DNA of 64,000 nt from G965215145 sp965215145 (GTDB lineage: Bacteria; Bacteroidota; Rhodothermia; Rhodothermales; JANQRZ01). The stretch lies in contig OZ244038.1 of NCBI GenBank assembly GCA_965215145.1, positions 434,001 to 498,000 on the forward strand, given 5' to 3'. A program made the position numbers and the translations under genes. Below are positions 1-7,766 of this stretch, piece by piece; within the stretch, counting starts at the first letter, position 1, and the number at the start of each line of letters is the position of its first letter. The notes beneath the pieces are model-generated. The model was not told the origin of the DNA. It saw only the letters and a list, made by a program, of their open reading frames with translations, and made no database searches.

Positions 1-695
1 GCGTAGACGCGGTCGTAGGAGGCGGCGTACTGGAGGTAGATCGCGTAGCTGAACGTCTCGAACCGCATCAGCGAGACGACCCCGAAGTCTCCGAGGACGT
101 GGAGCACGACGAGGAGCGCGCCGGCGAGGTAGGCCGGGCGGAGTTGCGGCAGCACGACGCGCCGGAACGCCTCCCCCGGCCGCGCCCCCAGTGACCGCGC
201 CGACTCCTCCAACGCGGGGTCCATCCCGATCAGCGCCGCGCGGAGGTTGAGGAAGAGGTACGGGAACGTGTACAGGCTCAGCGCCAGCCACGCCCCGACG
301 AACCCGCCCACCCGTGGCAGCTCCAGTCCCACGACCTCGGCGAGTGTCCCACGCGGGCCGGTGGCGGCCAGCAGTGCGTAGGCCATCACGTACCCCGGCA
401 CCGCCAGCGGCAGCACGCCGATGAGGGTGAACGCCCGCTGCGCCCGGAGGTCGGTTCGGGCGACGAGCCACGCCAGCGGCAGCGCCAGCGCCGTCGCCAG
501 CGCGAGCACGGCGGCGGCCAGCCCGGCGGTGTTCAGGAGGAGCCGGAGGTTCCGCTCGCGGAGGACGAGCGCCGCGGCCTCCGCCGGTTCGGCCTCGAAC
601 GCCCGCAGCACGAGGTAGCCCAGCGGGATCAGGACGCCCGCCCCGATCAGCAGCGCGGGCACGAGCGCCCACGGTGGGGGCCGGCGGGCGGACAT
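1..695 (-). CDS. Fe(III) ABC transporter permease (5'-terminal part, cut by window edge)
   Basis: Inner-membrane permease of an iron(III) ABC importer (FbpB/ThiP-like), carrying Fe(III) delivered by the binding protein encoded just upstream. About 231 residues are visible. The protein begins MSARRPPPWALVPALLIGAG, runs through hydrophobic segments, and contains the EAA loop that contacts the ATPase, read as EESARSLGARPGEAFRR, followed by a second hydrophobic block ending near RFETFSYAIYLQY. Iron permeases of this family are usually about 500 residues with two such halves, so the second half lies outside the window. The ATG at 695 lies 10 nt after the stop of the binding-protein gene, so both are in one operon. 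Family assignment is firm; iron as substrate is inferred from the neighbour. Confidence 0.85.
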   Translation of the reverse strand, partial: MSARRPPPWALVPALLIGAGVLIPLGYLVLRAFEAEPAEAAALVLRERNLRLLLNTAGLAAAVLALATALALPLAWLVARTDLRAQRAFTLIGVLPLAVPGYVMAYALLAATGPRGTLAEVVGLELPRVGGFVGAWLALSLYTFPYLFLNLRAALIGMDPALEESARSLGARPGEAFRRVVLPQLRPAYLAGALLVVLHVLGDFGVVSLMRFETFSYAIYLQYAASYDRVY

Positions 696-705
696 CAGCT
701 TGGCC

Positions 706-1713
706 TCACAGCACCTCGGCCTCGCGCAGCAGCACGAGCGTCGAGTCGAGCCCAGCGAGGCGGTCGAGCGGGAGGTCCGGCGCGGCGGCGCGGCGCTCGG
801 CGGAGACGCCGGCGCCGGTCACGGCGTACTCGTGCGTCTCCTCCACGAAGTACCGCTGCGCGGCATCGGAGAGAAGATATTCGACGAACCGCTGCGCCGC
901 CTGCGGGCGCGAGCTGGTCGCGAGGATGCCGACGCCGGCGACGTTGATGAGGTTGCCCACGTCGCCCGCCGCGAACGTCGTCTGCTCGACGGGGTAGCCC
1001 GGCCCCTCCTGCTCCTTGAAGCGGAGGAGGTAGTAGTGGTTCGGCAGCCCGAGGTCCACCTCGCCCGCGGCGATGGCCTCGATGATGGCGGAGTTCTTGG
1101 GGTACGCCTGTGCCCCGTTCTCCCGCATCGCCACCAGCCACTCCCGCGCGGCGTCCTCGCCGACGGCCGCGCGCAGCGCCGTCACGAACGACTGGAACGA
1201 GGCGTTCTGCGGCGCCCACCCGACCCGCCCGCGCCACGCGGGGTCGGTGAGGTCGAGCACGCTCTCGGGGAGGTCGGCGGCGTCCACGCGGTCGGGGGCG
1301 TAGGCCAGCGTCCGCGCCCGCCCGCTCACGGCGACCCACCGGCCACCCGTCCCCCGAAACCCCTCCGGGACAAGGTCGAGGAGGTCGTCCGACAGCGGGG
1401 CTAGGAGGTCCGAGGCGGCGCCGAGCGCGCCGGCGTCCTGCGCCCAGAACACGTCGGCCGGGCTGCGCGCGCCCTCCTCGGCGAGCTGCGCGGCGAGCTG
1501 CGGCGTCTCCCCGTAGCGGACCTCGACGTCGGCCCCCGTGTCGCGTTCGAGCTGAGCGACGAGGGAGTCCACGAGCGAGGGGCTGCGGCCGGCGTAGACG
1601 ACGAGCGGGCCGGCGGCGTCCACGCCGTCGGTAGGCGGAGCGTCGGGCTCGGAGCCGCAGGCCGCGAGCAGGACGGCGAGGAAAAGGGCCAGGGGGGCGG
1701 GAGAGCGGGGCAT
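706..1713 (-). CDS. Fe(III) ABC transporter substrate-binding lipoprotein
   Basis: Periplasmic binding protein (335 aa) that captures Fe(III) for the adjacent permease. The chosen ATG gives a lipoprotein signal MPRSPAPLALFLAVLLAACG with lipobox LAAC; an in-frame ATG 45 nt upstream would bury this signal. The mature part opens with LVVYAGRSPSLVDSLVAQLE, the typical first strand of FbpA/FutA proteins, and has the later GVGILATSSRPQAAQRFVEY stretch common in this family. The family is class II periplasmic binding protein, about 340 residues, so the length is normal. A dyad resembling a metal-regulator operator lies 10 nt upstream of the start. The exact ligand (Fe versus thiamine or other metals) is inferred from similarity. 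Confidence 0.88.
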   Translation of the reverse strand: MPRSPAPLALFLAVLLAACGSEPDAPPTDGVDAAGPLVVYAGRSPSLVDSLVAQLERDTGADVEVRYGETPQLAAQLAEEGARSPADVFWAQDAGALGAASDLLAPLSDDLLDLVPEGFRGTGGRWVAVSGRARTLAYAPDRVDAADLPESVLDLTDPAWRGRVGWAPQNASFQSFVTALRAAVGEDAAREWLVAMRENGAQAYPKNSAIIEAIAAGEVDLGLPNHYYLLRFKEQEGPGYPVEQTTFAAGDVGNLINVAGVGILATSSRPQAAQRFVEYLLSDAAQRYFVEETHEYAVTGAGVSAERRAAAPDLPLDRLAGLDSTLVLLREAEVL

Positions 1714-1722
1714 TGGCGCTTG

Positions 1723-1739
1723 TTTAGACTCGATCCAAA
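1723..1739. promoter_or_regulatory. candidate iron-regulator operator (interrupted dyad)
   Basis: TTTAGACTCGATCCAAA is an interrupted inverted repeat (TTT-n-GA ... TC-n-AAA) immediately upstream of the iron-binding lipoprotein start at 1713. It resembles the AT-flanked dyads bound by DtxR/MntR- or Fur-type repressors and is the only AT-rich patch in this intergenic region. It may overlap the promoter. Purely a pattern call. Confidence 0.35.
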
Positions 1740-1799
1740 ATACGCCACCCGGACCCACCCCACACCGGGGCGTGATGAAGACGCCGGCACAAACGCGGC

Positions 1800-1823
1800 A
1801 GGGGCGACCGGCCGGTCGCCCCT
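1800..1823. repeat. GGGGCG/CGCCCC palindrome, copy 1
   Basis: Perfect 24-bp palindrome with arms AGGGGCGACCGG and its complement. It lies between the 5' end of the iron operon and the 3' end of the secreted nuclease gene, both on the minus strand, so it could act as a terminator for the nuclease gene. Member of the dispersed family described in the findings. Confidence 0.8.
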
Positions 1824-1859
1824 ACGGGAGGATCGCTGACGGGGGAGCGCCGCGCTACG

Positions 1860-3068
1860 CTACGGCACGCGGACGAGGCGGCGGGTCGCCGTGCGCTCGC
1901 CGTCGGGGCCGGAGGCGGTGAGGCGGACGAGGTAGAGCCCCGGCGCGAGGCCGTCGCCGGGGAGCCGGACGCGGTGCGTCCCCGCCGGGCGTGGCCCCGC
2001 CGCGATCACGCCCACCCGCCGGCCGAGCGCGTCGAACGCCTCCAGCCGCACGTCGGCCGCCTCCGGCAGCGCGAACGTCAGCGTGGTCTCCGTCTGGAAC
2101 GGGTTCGGGAAGGGAGCCTGGAGCGCGAACGCCTTCGGGACCACGTCGTCGCCCGTCGAGGTCCCGAAGAAGTTGAACCGGGCGTAGACGGGGAGGTGGT
2201 CCGAGGTCGTCGAGGTGTAGCTCGGGAGGGCGTCGAGGAGTTCGTCGTAGCGCGCGGCCGAGCCCTCGACGTAGGCGTCGAAGAGGCCCTCCGACAGTAG
2301 GACGTGGTCGAGCGTCGAGCCGGAGGTGCAGGCCGTGTTCGAGCAGAACGTCGGCTCGCCGGCCTGCTCGATGGGGAGCGAGGCGAAGCGGTAGTCGTCG
2401 TCGTCGCGGAAGTTGGCGTAGGGCGAGGCGCGGCCCGACGAGATGGACACCTCGATCTCGTCGTTGAGGTCGCCGAGGACGAGGACGCGGGCGCCGATGG
2501 CGACGAAGTTGTCGGTGTAGCCCTTCAGCGCCTCCGAGGCGTCGCGGCGGCGATTCCAGTCGTCGAAGCCGCCGCCGGCCTTCGCGTGGAGGTCGAGGAA
2601 ACGGACGTTCCCGACGGTGCCGCCGGGGAGCGTGACGTCGGCGCGGAGCAGCGCGGGCGGGCGGCCGGCGAACTCGAAGGCGTCGTCTTCGAGGACGAGC
2701 GTGAACTGCTCGCGGTCCACCACGTCGGTGCGGTAGACGTAGCCGTAGCCGATGGAGCCGTAGGCGCCCGGCGTCCAGTCCCCGTCCCACCCCTCGGCGA
2801 GCGCGTCCACGAGGTCGTTGAAGTCGTTCTCGTCGTTGATCTCCTGGAGCGCCCACAGGTCCACCTCCGCCTGCTGCATCACCGCGAGCACGTTGTCGAA
2901 CTGGGTCTGGTTGTCCGGCGGCCCCGCGTCCCCGAACCGCTCGATGTTCCACGTCGCCACATCGAAGGTGGCGTCGGTGCCGACGGCGGGGACGGCCTGC
3001 GCGAGCGCGGGAGGGATTAGGAGCCATCCCAGTGCCAGCACTGGGATCGAGAGTAGCAGCAGGCGCAT
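1860..3068 (-). CDS. secreted endonuclease/exonuclease/phosphatase-family protein with T9SS sorting domain
   Basis: Extracellular nuclease-like protein (402 aa). The start MRLLLLSIPVLALGWLL gives a signal peptide ending at ALAQA; longer in-frame starts place non-secretory sequence in front. The catalytic domain shows the EEP fold signatures ATWNIERFGD near residue 40, LWALQEIND (metal-binding Glu), LVLGDLNDE and TSDHLPVYA (catalytic His near the end of the domain). The last about 80 residues, from FPNPFQTETTLTF to LVRVP, form a type A sorting domain for type IX secretion. Substrate could be DNA or a phosphoester. Upstream is a 300-bp gene-free stretch. Confidence 0.88.
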   Translation of the reverse strand: MRLLLLSIPVLALGWLLIPPALAQAVPAVGTDATFDVATWNIERFGDAGPPDNQTQFDNVLAVMQQAEVDLWALQEINDENDFNDLVDALAEGWDGDWTPGAYGSIGYGYVYRTDVVDREQFTLVLEDDAFEFAGRPPALLRADVTLPGGTVGNVRFLDLHAKAGGGFDDWNRRRDASEALKGYTDNFVAIGARVLVLGDLNDEIEVSISSGRASPYANFRDDDDYRFASLPIEQAGEPTFCSNTACTSGSTLDHVLLSEGLFDAYVEGSAARYDELLDALPSYTSTTSDHLPVYARFNFFGTSTGDDVVPKAFALQAPFPNPFQTETTLTFALPEAADVRLEAFDALGRRVGVIAAGPRPAGTHRVRLPGDGLAPGLYLVRLTASGPDGERTATRRLVRVP

Positions 3069-3311
3069 GGGCGGGACCGCGTCGGGGTGGGGGCCGAGGG
3101 GTGCAACGGCCGTGCCGCAGGAGCGGTTGGACCGGGCCACGTCAAGACGGGGCAAAAAGGGCGGGATCGGCCGTAAGCTAGCCGACCGCGGCGTCCTCCA
3201 CCGTGAACACGCCTTTAGCTTTCGAGGGCCGAGGTGGGCCCGCACCGCCGCTCAGGATGACACGACCGGGGGAGACCCGCCGGCCGACCCCGTAGAGACG
3301 CCCTGGACCTT
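3069..3311. other. gene-free region between divergent genes
   Basis: About 300 bp separate the divergent nuclease and CCA-transferase genes (the last part is the hairpin listed separately). The stretch carries a short copy of GTAGAGACG near 3292, an AT-richer patch GGCAAAAAGGGCGGGATCGG, and TAAGCTAG near 3174, which on the minus strand reads TAGCTTAC and could be a -7 box for the nuclease gene. No credible coding frame. Confidence 0.5.
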
Positions 3312-3358
3312 GTAGAGACGAGCGGAGTGCAGGTCACTCCGCTGTGCTGCGTCTCTAC
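3312..3358 (+). repeat. GTAGAGACG...CGTCTCTAC hairpin in leader of CCA-transferase gene
   Basis: Left arm GTAGAGACG plus AGCGGAGTG, a 5-nt loop CAGGT, then CACTCCGCT, a 6-nt bulge, and CGTCTCTAC. It is an 18-bp stem with one bulge, ending 14 nt before the ATG at 3373. The outer arms match a palindrome motif common between genes in several phyla. If transcribed it would sit directly in front of the start codon. Confidence 0.7.
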
Positions 3359-3372
3359 GCGACCTTCACTCC

Positions 3373-5001
3373 ATGAGCACCCCCCCGCTTCCGCACGAGG
3401 AGCTTCTTCGGACCGTTGGCGCGGTGGCCGACCGGGTCGGCGTCGAGGCCTACGCCGTCGGCGGCGCCGTCCGCGACGCCTTCCTCGACCGCCCGACCAC
3501 CGACCTCGACTTCGTCTCCATCGGCGACGGCAGCGGGATCCGGCTCGCCGAGGCGGTGGCGGAGGAGATGGGCGGGCGCACGGCCCACGTCTACGAGAAC
3601 TTCGGGACCGCCGCCATCCGCCTCCCCGAGGACGACGGGGGGGCCACCGGCGGTCCCCGCGTCCTGGAGTTCGTCGGCGCGCGGAAGGAGAGCTACCGGC
3701 GGGACTCCCGGAAGCCGGCCGTCGAGGAGGGCACGCTCGAGGACGACCAGCTCCGGCGGGACTTCACCGTGAACGCCCTCGCGCTCGCCCTCAACGAGGG
3801 CCGCTTCGGCAACCTCCTCGACCCCTTCGGCGGGGTCATCGACCTCGTGGCGAAGCGGCTGAAGACGCCGCGCGACCCCCGCGAGACGTTCGAGGACGAC
3901 CCGCTCCGGATGCTCCGCGCCGCGCGGTTCGCCGCGCAGCTCGGGTTCTCCGTGGACGTCGAGGCCCTCCGAGCCATGCAGGAGAAGGCCCCCCGCATCG
4001 AGATCGTCAGCGCCGAGCGCGTCGTCGAGGAGTTGAACAAGACCATCCTCTCGGAGAAGCCCTCCGTCGGGTTCGAGATCCTCCACGACGCGGGCCTCCT
4101 CGAACGGGTCTTCCCCGAGCTGACGGCGCTGGAGGGCGTCGAGACCGTCGGCGGGCAGAGCCACAAGGACAACCTCTACCACACCCTCGGCGTGCTCGAC
4201 AACGCCGCCGAAGCCTCCGCTGACTGGCCGGAGGAGCGGGCGCTGTGGCTGCGCTGGGCCGCGCTCCTCCACGACGTCGCCAAGCCCGAGACGAAGCGGT
4301 TCGTGAAGGGGACCGGCTGGACGTTCCACGGCCACGAGGACCGCGGCGCCCGCCGCGTCCCCAAGGTCTTCCGCCGCCTCAAGCTCCCCACCGACGAGCG
4401 GATGCGGCACGTCCAGGAGCTCGTCCGCCTGCACCACCGCCCCGTCGCCCTCGTGGACGACGAGGTCACCGACTCCGCCGTGCGCCGCCTCCTCTTCGAG
4501 GCCGGCGACCGGGTCGACGACCTGATGGCGCTCGTCCGCGCCGACATCACCTCGCAGAACCCGAAGCGCGTCCGCCGCTACCTCCGCGGCTTCGACGCGG
4601 TGGAGGAGAAGTTCGCGGAGGTCGAGGAGCGCGACCGGCTCCGGGCGTTCCAGCCGCCGGTGGACGGGCACGAGGTGATGGAGGCGCTCGGCGTCGAGGA
4701 GGGCGTCGCCGTGGGGATCGCGAAGGCGTGGATCCGCGAGGCCATCCTCGAAGGCGACATCCCGAACGAGCACGACCCCGCCTTCGCCTACCTCATGCAG
4801 CACAAGGATGAGGCCCTCCGCCGCGCCGCCCTATTCGACGCGTTCATGGAGGCGCTCGGGCCGGGCGAGGGCCGCGCCATCGGCGCCGTGAAGGAGGCCC
4901 TGTTCTGGGACGACGTCCCCGACGACCCCGGAGCCGCGCGGGCGTGGCTGGACCGGATCCAGCAGGACGCCCTCGCCGAGCCCGCCACCGAGGAGAGCTG
5001 A
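3373..5001 (+). CDS. cca: CCA tRNA nucleotidyltransferase / poly(A) polymerase with HD domain
   Basis: Class II nucleotidyltransferase (542 aa) that adds or repairs the 3' CCA of tRNAs, or adds poly(A). The head domain has GGAVRD at 30-35 and the catalytic pair in DLDF at 44-47. The neck has RRDFTVNAL and RMLRAARFAAQLGF, which read the incoming nucleotide and the tRNA minihelix. A C-terminal HD phosphohydrolase-like domain follows with LLHDVAKPE and FHGHED. Head-neck-HD order and length fit the long bacterial CCA enzymes; family members can be CCA-adding, A-adding or poly(A) polymerases, and residues alone do not settle which. It starts at the ATG just after the leader hairpin and stands alone on its strand. 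Confidence 0.92.
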   Translation: MSTPPLPHEELLRTVGAVADRVGVEAYAVGGAVRDAFLDRPTTDLDFVSIGDGSGIRLAEAVAEEMGGRTAHVYENFGTAAIRLPEDDGGATGGPRVLEFVGARKESYRRDSRKPAVEEGTLEDDQLRRDFTVNALALALNEGRFGNLLDPFGGVIDLVAKRLKTPRDPRETFEDDPLRMLRAARFAAQLGFSVDVEALRAMQEKAPRIEIVSAERVVEELNKTILSEKPSVGFEILHDAGLLERVFPELTALEGVETVGGQSHKDNLYHTLGVLDNAAEASADWPEERALWLRWAALLHDVAKPETKRFVKGTGWTFHGHEDRGARRVPKVFRRLKLPTDERMRHVQELVRLHHRPVALVDDEVTDSAVRRLLFEAGDRVDDLMALVRADITSQNPKRVRRYLRGFDAVEEKFAEVEERDRLRAFQPPVDGHEVMEALGVEEGVAVGIAKAWIREAILEGDIPNEHDPAFAYLMQHKDEALRRAALFDAFMEALGPGEGRAIGAVKEALFWDDVPDDPGAARAWLDRIQQDALAEPATEES

Positions 5002-5009
5002 TGCTGCGG

Positions 5010-5135
5010 ACCCCCCGTCCGGCTTGCGGTCGCTCCGCTTCCGGCAGCGCCGGACTGTCCCCCTTGTCAAGGGGGACAGCTTTTCTGCCCCTGAGCAGAG
5101 GCGAAGCCGGTGCGATGGGCCGGAAAGCGGGGGGT
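5010..5135. repeat. TGTCCCCCTT-centred multi-hairpin repeat, copy 1
   Basis: An element bounded by ACCCCCCG (5010) and CGGGGGGT (ending 5135). The core hairpin is CTGTCCCCCTT (5055-5065) with AAGGGGGACAG (5069-5079). Left of the core is a TCCGGC/GCCGGA stem and right of it a CTTTTC/GGAAAG stem, so the whole could fold as a closing stem with three hairpins. Related copies are at 13634-13753 and near 19620-19765. It overlaps the most plausible start of the following barrel gene. Confidence 0.7.
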
Positions 5136-5732
5136 GGGCGCGGGACGCTCCGACAGGCGCTGCCCGCCCTGTTGGTCCTGCTCCTCGCCTCCGCCGCGCC
5201 CGCCATCGGGCAGCAGGCCGAGCCGTTCGGGACACTCGAGATGATCGCGGGGGGACTGCTCACCGGCGCCGACGAACCCTACACCGAGTTCTGGGACCCC
5301 GGCGCCGGCGCGGCCGTCCGCGTCGAGACGCCGTTTTACCTCGGCCGCGTCTTCGCCGACGTGGCGGTGGCGCCGCAGCCGGCGCGGGCGGGGCGGGACG
5401 TGCCAGACTACCTCGGGCAGTACGTCTCGGCCGGGTGGGGCGCGGCGGTGCCGCTCCCCTTCGGTGCCCGCCTCACCCCGAGCCTCCGCGCCGGCCTCTA
5501 CCGGATGACGTTCGACGATGAGAGCCTCACAAGCGCCGTCGCCAACGAGAGCGAGCTAGCGGCGGGCGCCGATCTCCGGCTGAGCGTGCCCGTCGGGGGC
5601 GGGTGGCGGCTGAGCGCGTCGGCGACCGTCGTGCGGGTGCTCACCCGCGAGCCCATCGCCCTCCGGCTCGTCGGCGTCGGGGTGAGCCGGACGCTGGCGA
5701 CGCCGGGGTGGCTGCGCGAGGCGCTCCGCTGA
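5115..5732 (+). CDS. small outer-membrane beta-barrel protein
   Basis: Predicted outer-membrane barrel protein (205 aa) of unknown role. A signal peptide (GTLRQALPALLVLLLASAAP, cleavage after AIGQ) is followed by alternating strands rich in Gly and aromatic residues such as YVSAGWGAAVPLPFGARLTP and LRAGLYRMTF. The ATG used at 5115 lies inside the dispersed repeat that precedes the gene; no other ATG occurs before the signal core, so the repeat appears to have donated the start, or a nearby GTG is used. The stop overlaps the next start (TGATG), which couples it to the TonB-plug protein and suggests a joint envelope role. Confidence 0.6.
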   Translation: MGRKAGGGRGTLRQALPALLVLLLASAAPAIGQQAEPFGTLEMIAGGLLTGADEPYTEFWDPGAGAAVRVETPFYLGRVFADVAVAPQPARAGRDVPDYLGQYVSAGWGAAVPLPFGARLTPSLRAGLYRMTFDDESLTSAVANESELAAGADLRLSVPVGGGWRLSASATVVRVLTREPIALRLVGVGVSRTLATPGWLREALR

Positions 5733-7681
5733 TGGCGCTCGCCCTCGTCCTATTCGCTCTCGCCCTCCCCACGGCGTCCGACACCACCGGCGTCCGCCCG
5801 CCCGACGACCCCGCACGGCAGGTCATCACCCGGCAGGACATTGAGGCCGCCGGGCTCTACCGCGTCCCCGACCTCTTCCGCCTCCTCGACGGCACCCGCA
5901 CGGCCACGGTGGACGGGTTCACCTGGCGCGCGGGCCTCCTCGACGGCGACCCCTTCGGCGCCGAGGCGTGGGCGCTGCTCCTCGACGGCGCGCGGGTGGA
6001 CCTCGGGCTGTTCGGCCGGCAGAACCTCTCGCTCCTCCCCGTCGCCATCACCCAGATCGACTCGGTCGAGGTGTGGACCGAGCCGCGGCTCGTCGGCGGG
6101 CGCCTCGCGGCGGGGGTGGTCCACGTCCACACGCGGCAGGCGCGGGCGGGGCCTGCAGCGCGCGCCGGGGCCGCCATCGGGAACGAGGTCGGGGACCCCG
6201 GCCCGTTCCGGTACGTCCCGGAGCTCCGCAGCCGCAACGTGGACAAGATCGGGGGGAACTACGACGCGTGGGCGGGGGCGGGGGACGCGCGGCGCGGCGC
6301 GAGCCTCCGCGCGAAGTGGCTCCGGTTCTACCCCACCGACGACGCCCTCGCCCGCCGCGTCTTCGACGCCCTCAACGGTGCCGACATCCCGCGGCAGCGG
6401 CTCCTCGCCCCCGCCCTCCGCCTCGACGCCGACGTGCTCGGCGGGCAGCACCGGCTCCAGCTCCTCGGCGCGGGCCTCAACGACCTCGCCTTCTTTGAGC
6501 CCTTCGGCCGCGAGCTGCCCGTGCAGCGGCTCTACGGGCAGGTCGCGCTCGGCGGCACCCTCCGCACGGACTCCGTCCGGACGCTGACGTACCGGCTTTC
6601 GGCGGCGGAGAACCGGTGGGAAAAACGCTTCCCGGACGTGGCCCTCGGGCCAGACCCGGCGTGGCGCGGCCGGACGTTCCGGGCCGGCTTCGAGACTACC
6701 TCGCCGCTTGGGCCGTTCGTGAGCACGGGGGGCGTGGAGGTCGAGCGGATCACGGCGCGGGGTGCGGAGGGCGCGATGCTCCACCGGCTGTACGGGGCGT
6801 TGGCGAGGGCGGCGGGGCGGGGCGCCCAGCGCCTCGCGTGGTCGCTCACGTTCCGGGGCGGCTCCGGGGTGGGGAGCGTGGTGCTCTCGGCCCGGAAGCG
6901 GGTCCGGACGCCGCTCGGCCCGGCGACGGTGGCGGGGACGGCGGGGCTCGTGCAGCGGCTGCCCGTCGAGACGGGGCGGTTCAGCGTGTGGGAGGCGCGG
7001 GGCTACGACGCCTTCGACGGCGCCGTCGCCGTGGAGCGGGGGGGGGCGTATCGGGAGGCCACGACGGGTCACCTCGGCCTCGACGCCGCGCTCGCGCTCG
7101 GGCCGGGGGTGACGGTCACGGCCGGCGGCGCACTCCGTCATTTCCGCGGGCTCGCCCTCGAATTCCGCCCCGAGGCGCCTGACCCCGACCGGCTGCGCCC
7201 GCCGCCGCCCCTCGTCGTCGCGCCCGACGCGCGCGGATCGGTGGCGACCGGGCGGATGGCGGTGCGGGCGGCGCGGGGGATGTGGCGCGGGCGGCTGAGC
7301 TACGACGTGCAGGCCCCACTCGCCGGCGACGCCGACTTCGAGCGGGCGTGGGCGGTGGTGTCGCGGCACCGCGCCTCCGCGTGGGCGTCGCTCACGCCTG
7401 CGCCGAGCTTCACCGCGTGGGCGTCGCTCACCGCCCGCTCCGGCGCCCGGTGGCCGGCCTACGCGGGGCTCACCGGCCGCGGCCCCCTCGGCCTCTACGA
7501 CGCCGAAGTCCCCGCGGCGTGGCTGCTCGACGCCGCGCTCGAGAAGACCGTCTGGCAGCGGCGGCTCCGGGCGAGCCTCCTCTTCCGCAACCTCCTCAAC
7601 GCCGAGGAGCGCTACCACCCCGTCGGCGCCGCCATCGACCTCCGAATGTACCTCCGGGTGGAGCTCCAGCTCGGGGGCTAG
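5732..7681 (+). CDS. TonB-dependent-receptor-like outer-membrane protein (plug domain)
   Basis: A 649-aa outer-membrane protein. After a short signal peptide (MALALVLFALALPTASD) comes a plug-like domain: VITRQDIEAAGLYRVPDLFR, then a loop with VDGFTWR, and QIDSVEVWTEPR, the strand pattern of TonB-receptor plugs. The remaining about 500 residues alternate like barrel strands, ending YLRVELQLGG. No carboxypeptidase-like N-terminal domain and no clear TonB box is seen, and the barrel is shorter than most siderophore receptors, so the cargo is unknown. Translationally coupled (TGATG) to the small barrel gene upstream. A distantly similar protein is encoded at 11509. Confidence 0.72.
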   Translation: MALALVLFALALPTASDTTGVRPPDDPARQVITRQDIEAAGLYRVPDLFRLLDGTRTATVDGFTWRAGLLDGDPFGAEAWALLLDGARVDLGLFGRQNLSLLPVAITQIDSVEVWTEPRLVGGRLAAGVVHVHTRQARAGPAARAGAAIGNEVGDPGPFRYVPELRSRNVDKIGGNYDAWAGAGDARRGASLRAKWLRFYPTDDALARRVFDALNGADIPRQRLLAPALRLDADVLGGQHRLQLLGAGLNDLAFFEPFGRELPVQRLYGQVALGGTLRTDSVRTLTYRLSAAENRWEKRFPDVALGPDPAWRGRTFRAGFETTSPLGPFVSTGGVEVERITARGAEGAMLHRLYGALARAAGRGAQRLAWSLTFRGGSGVGSVVLSARKRVRTPLGPATVAGTAGLVQRLPVETGRFSVWEARGYDAFDGAVAVERGGAYREATTGHLGLDAALALGPGVTVTAGGALRHFRGLALEFRPEAPDPDRLRPPPPLVVAPDARGSVATGRMAVRAARGMWRGRLSYDVQAPLAGDADFERAWAVVSRHRASAWASLTPAPSFTAWASLTARSGARWPAYAGLTGRGPLGLYDAEVPAAWLLDAALEKTVWQRRLRASLLFRNLLNAEERYHPVGAAIDLRMYLRVELQLGG

Positions 7682-7766
7682 CGGGGGCGTCGCGCGGGCG
7701 GTAGAGGCGAGTCGGGCCGGGGTCGGATATTGCGGCCACCACTCCTCCGACCTCTCGACCCCCAGC

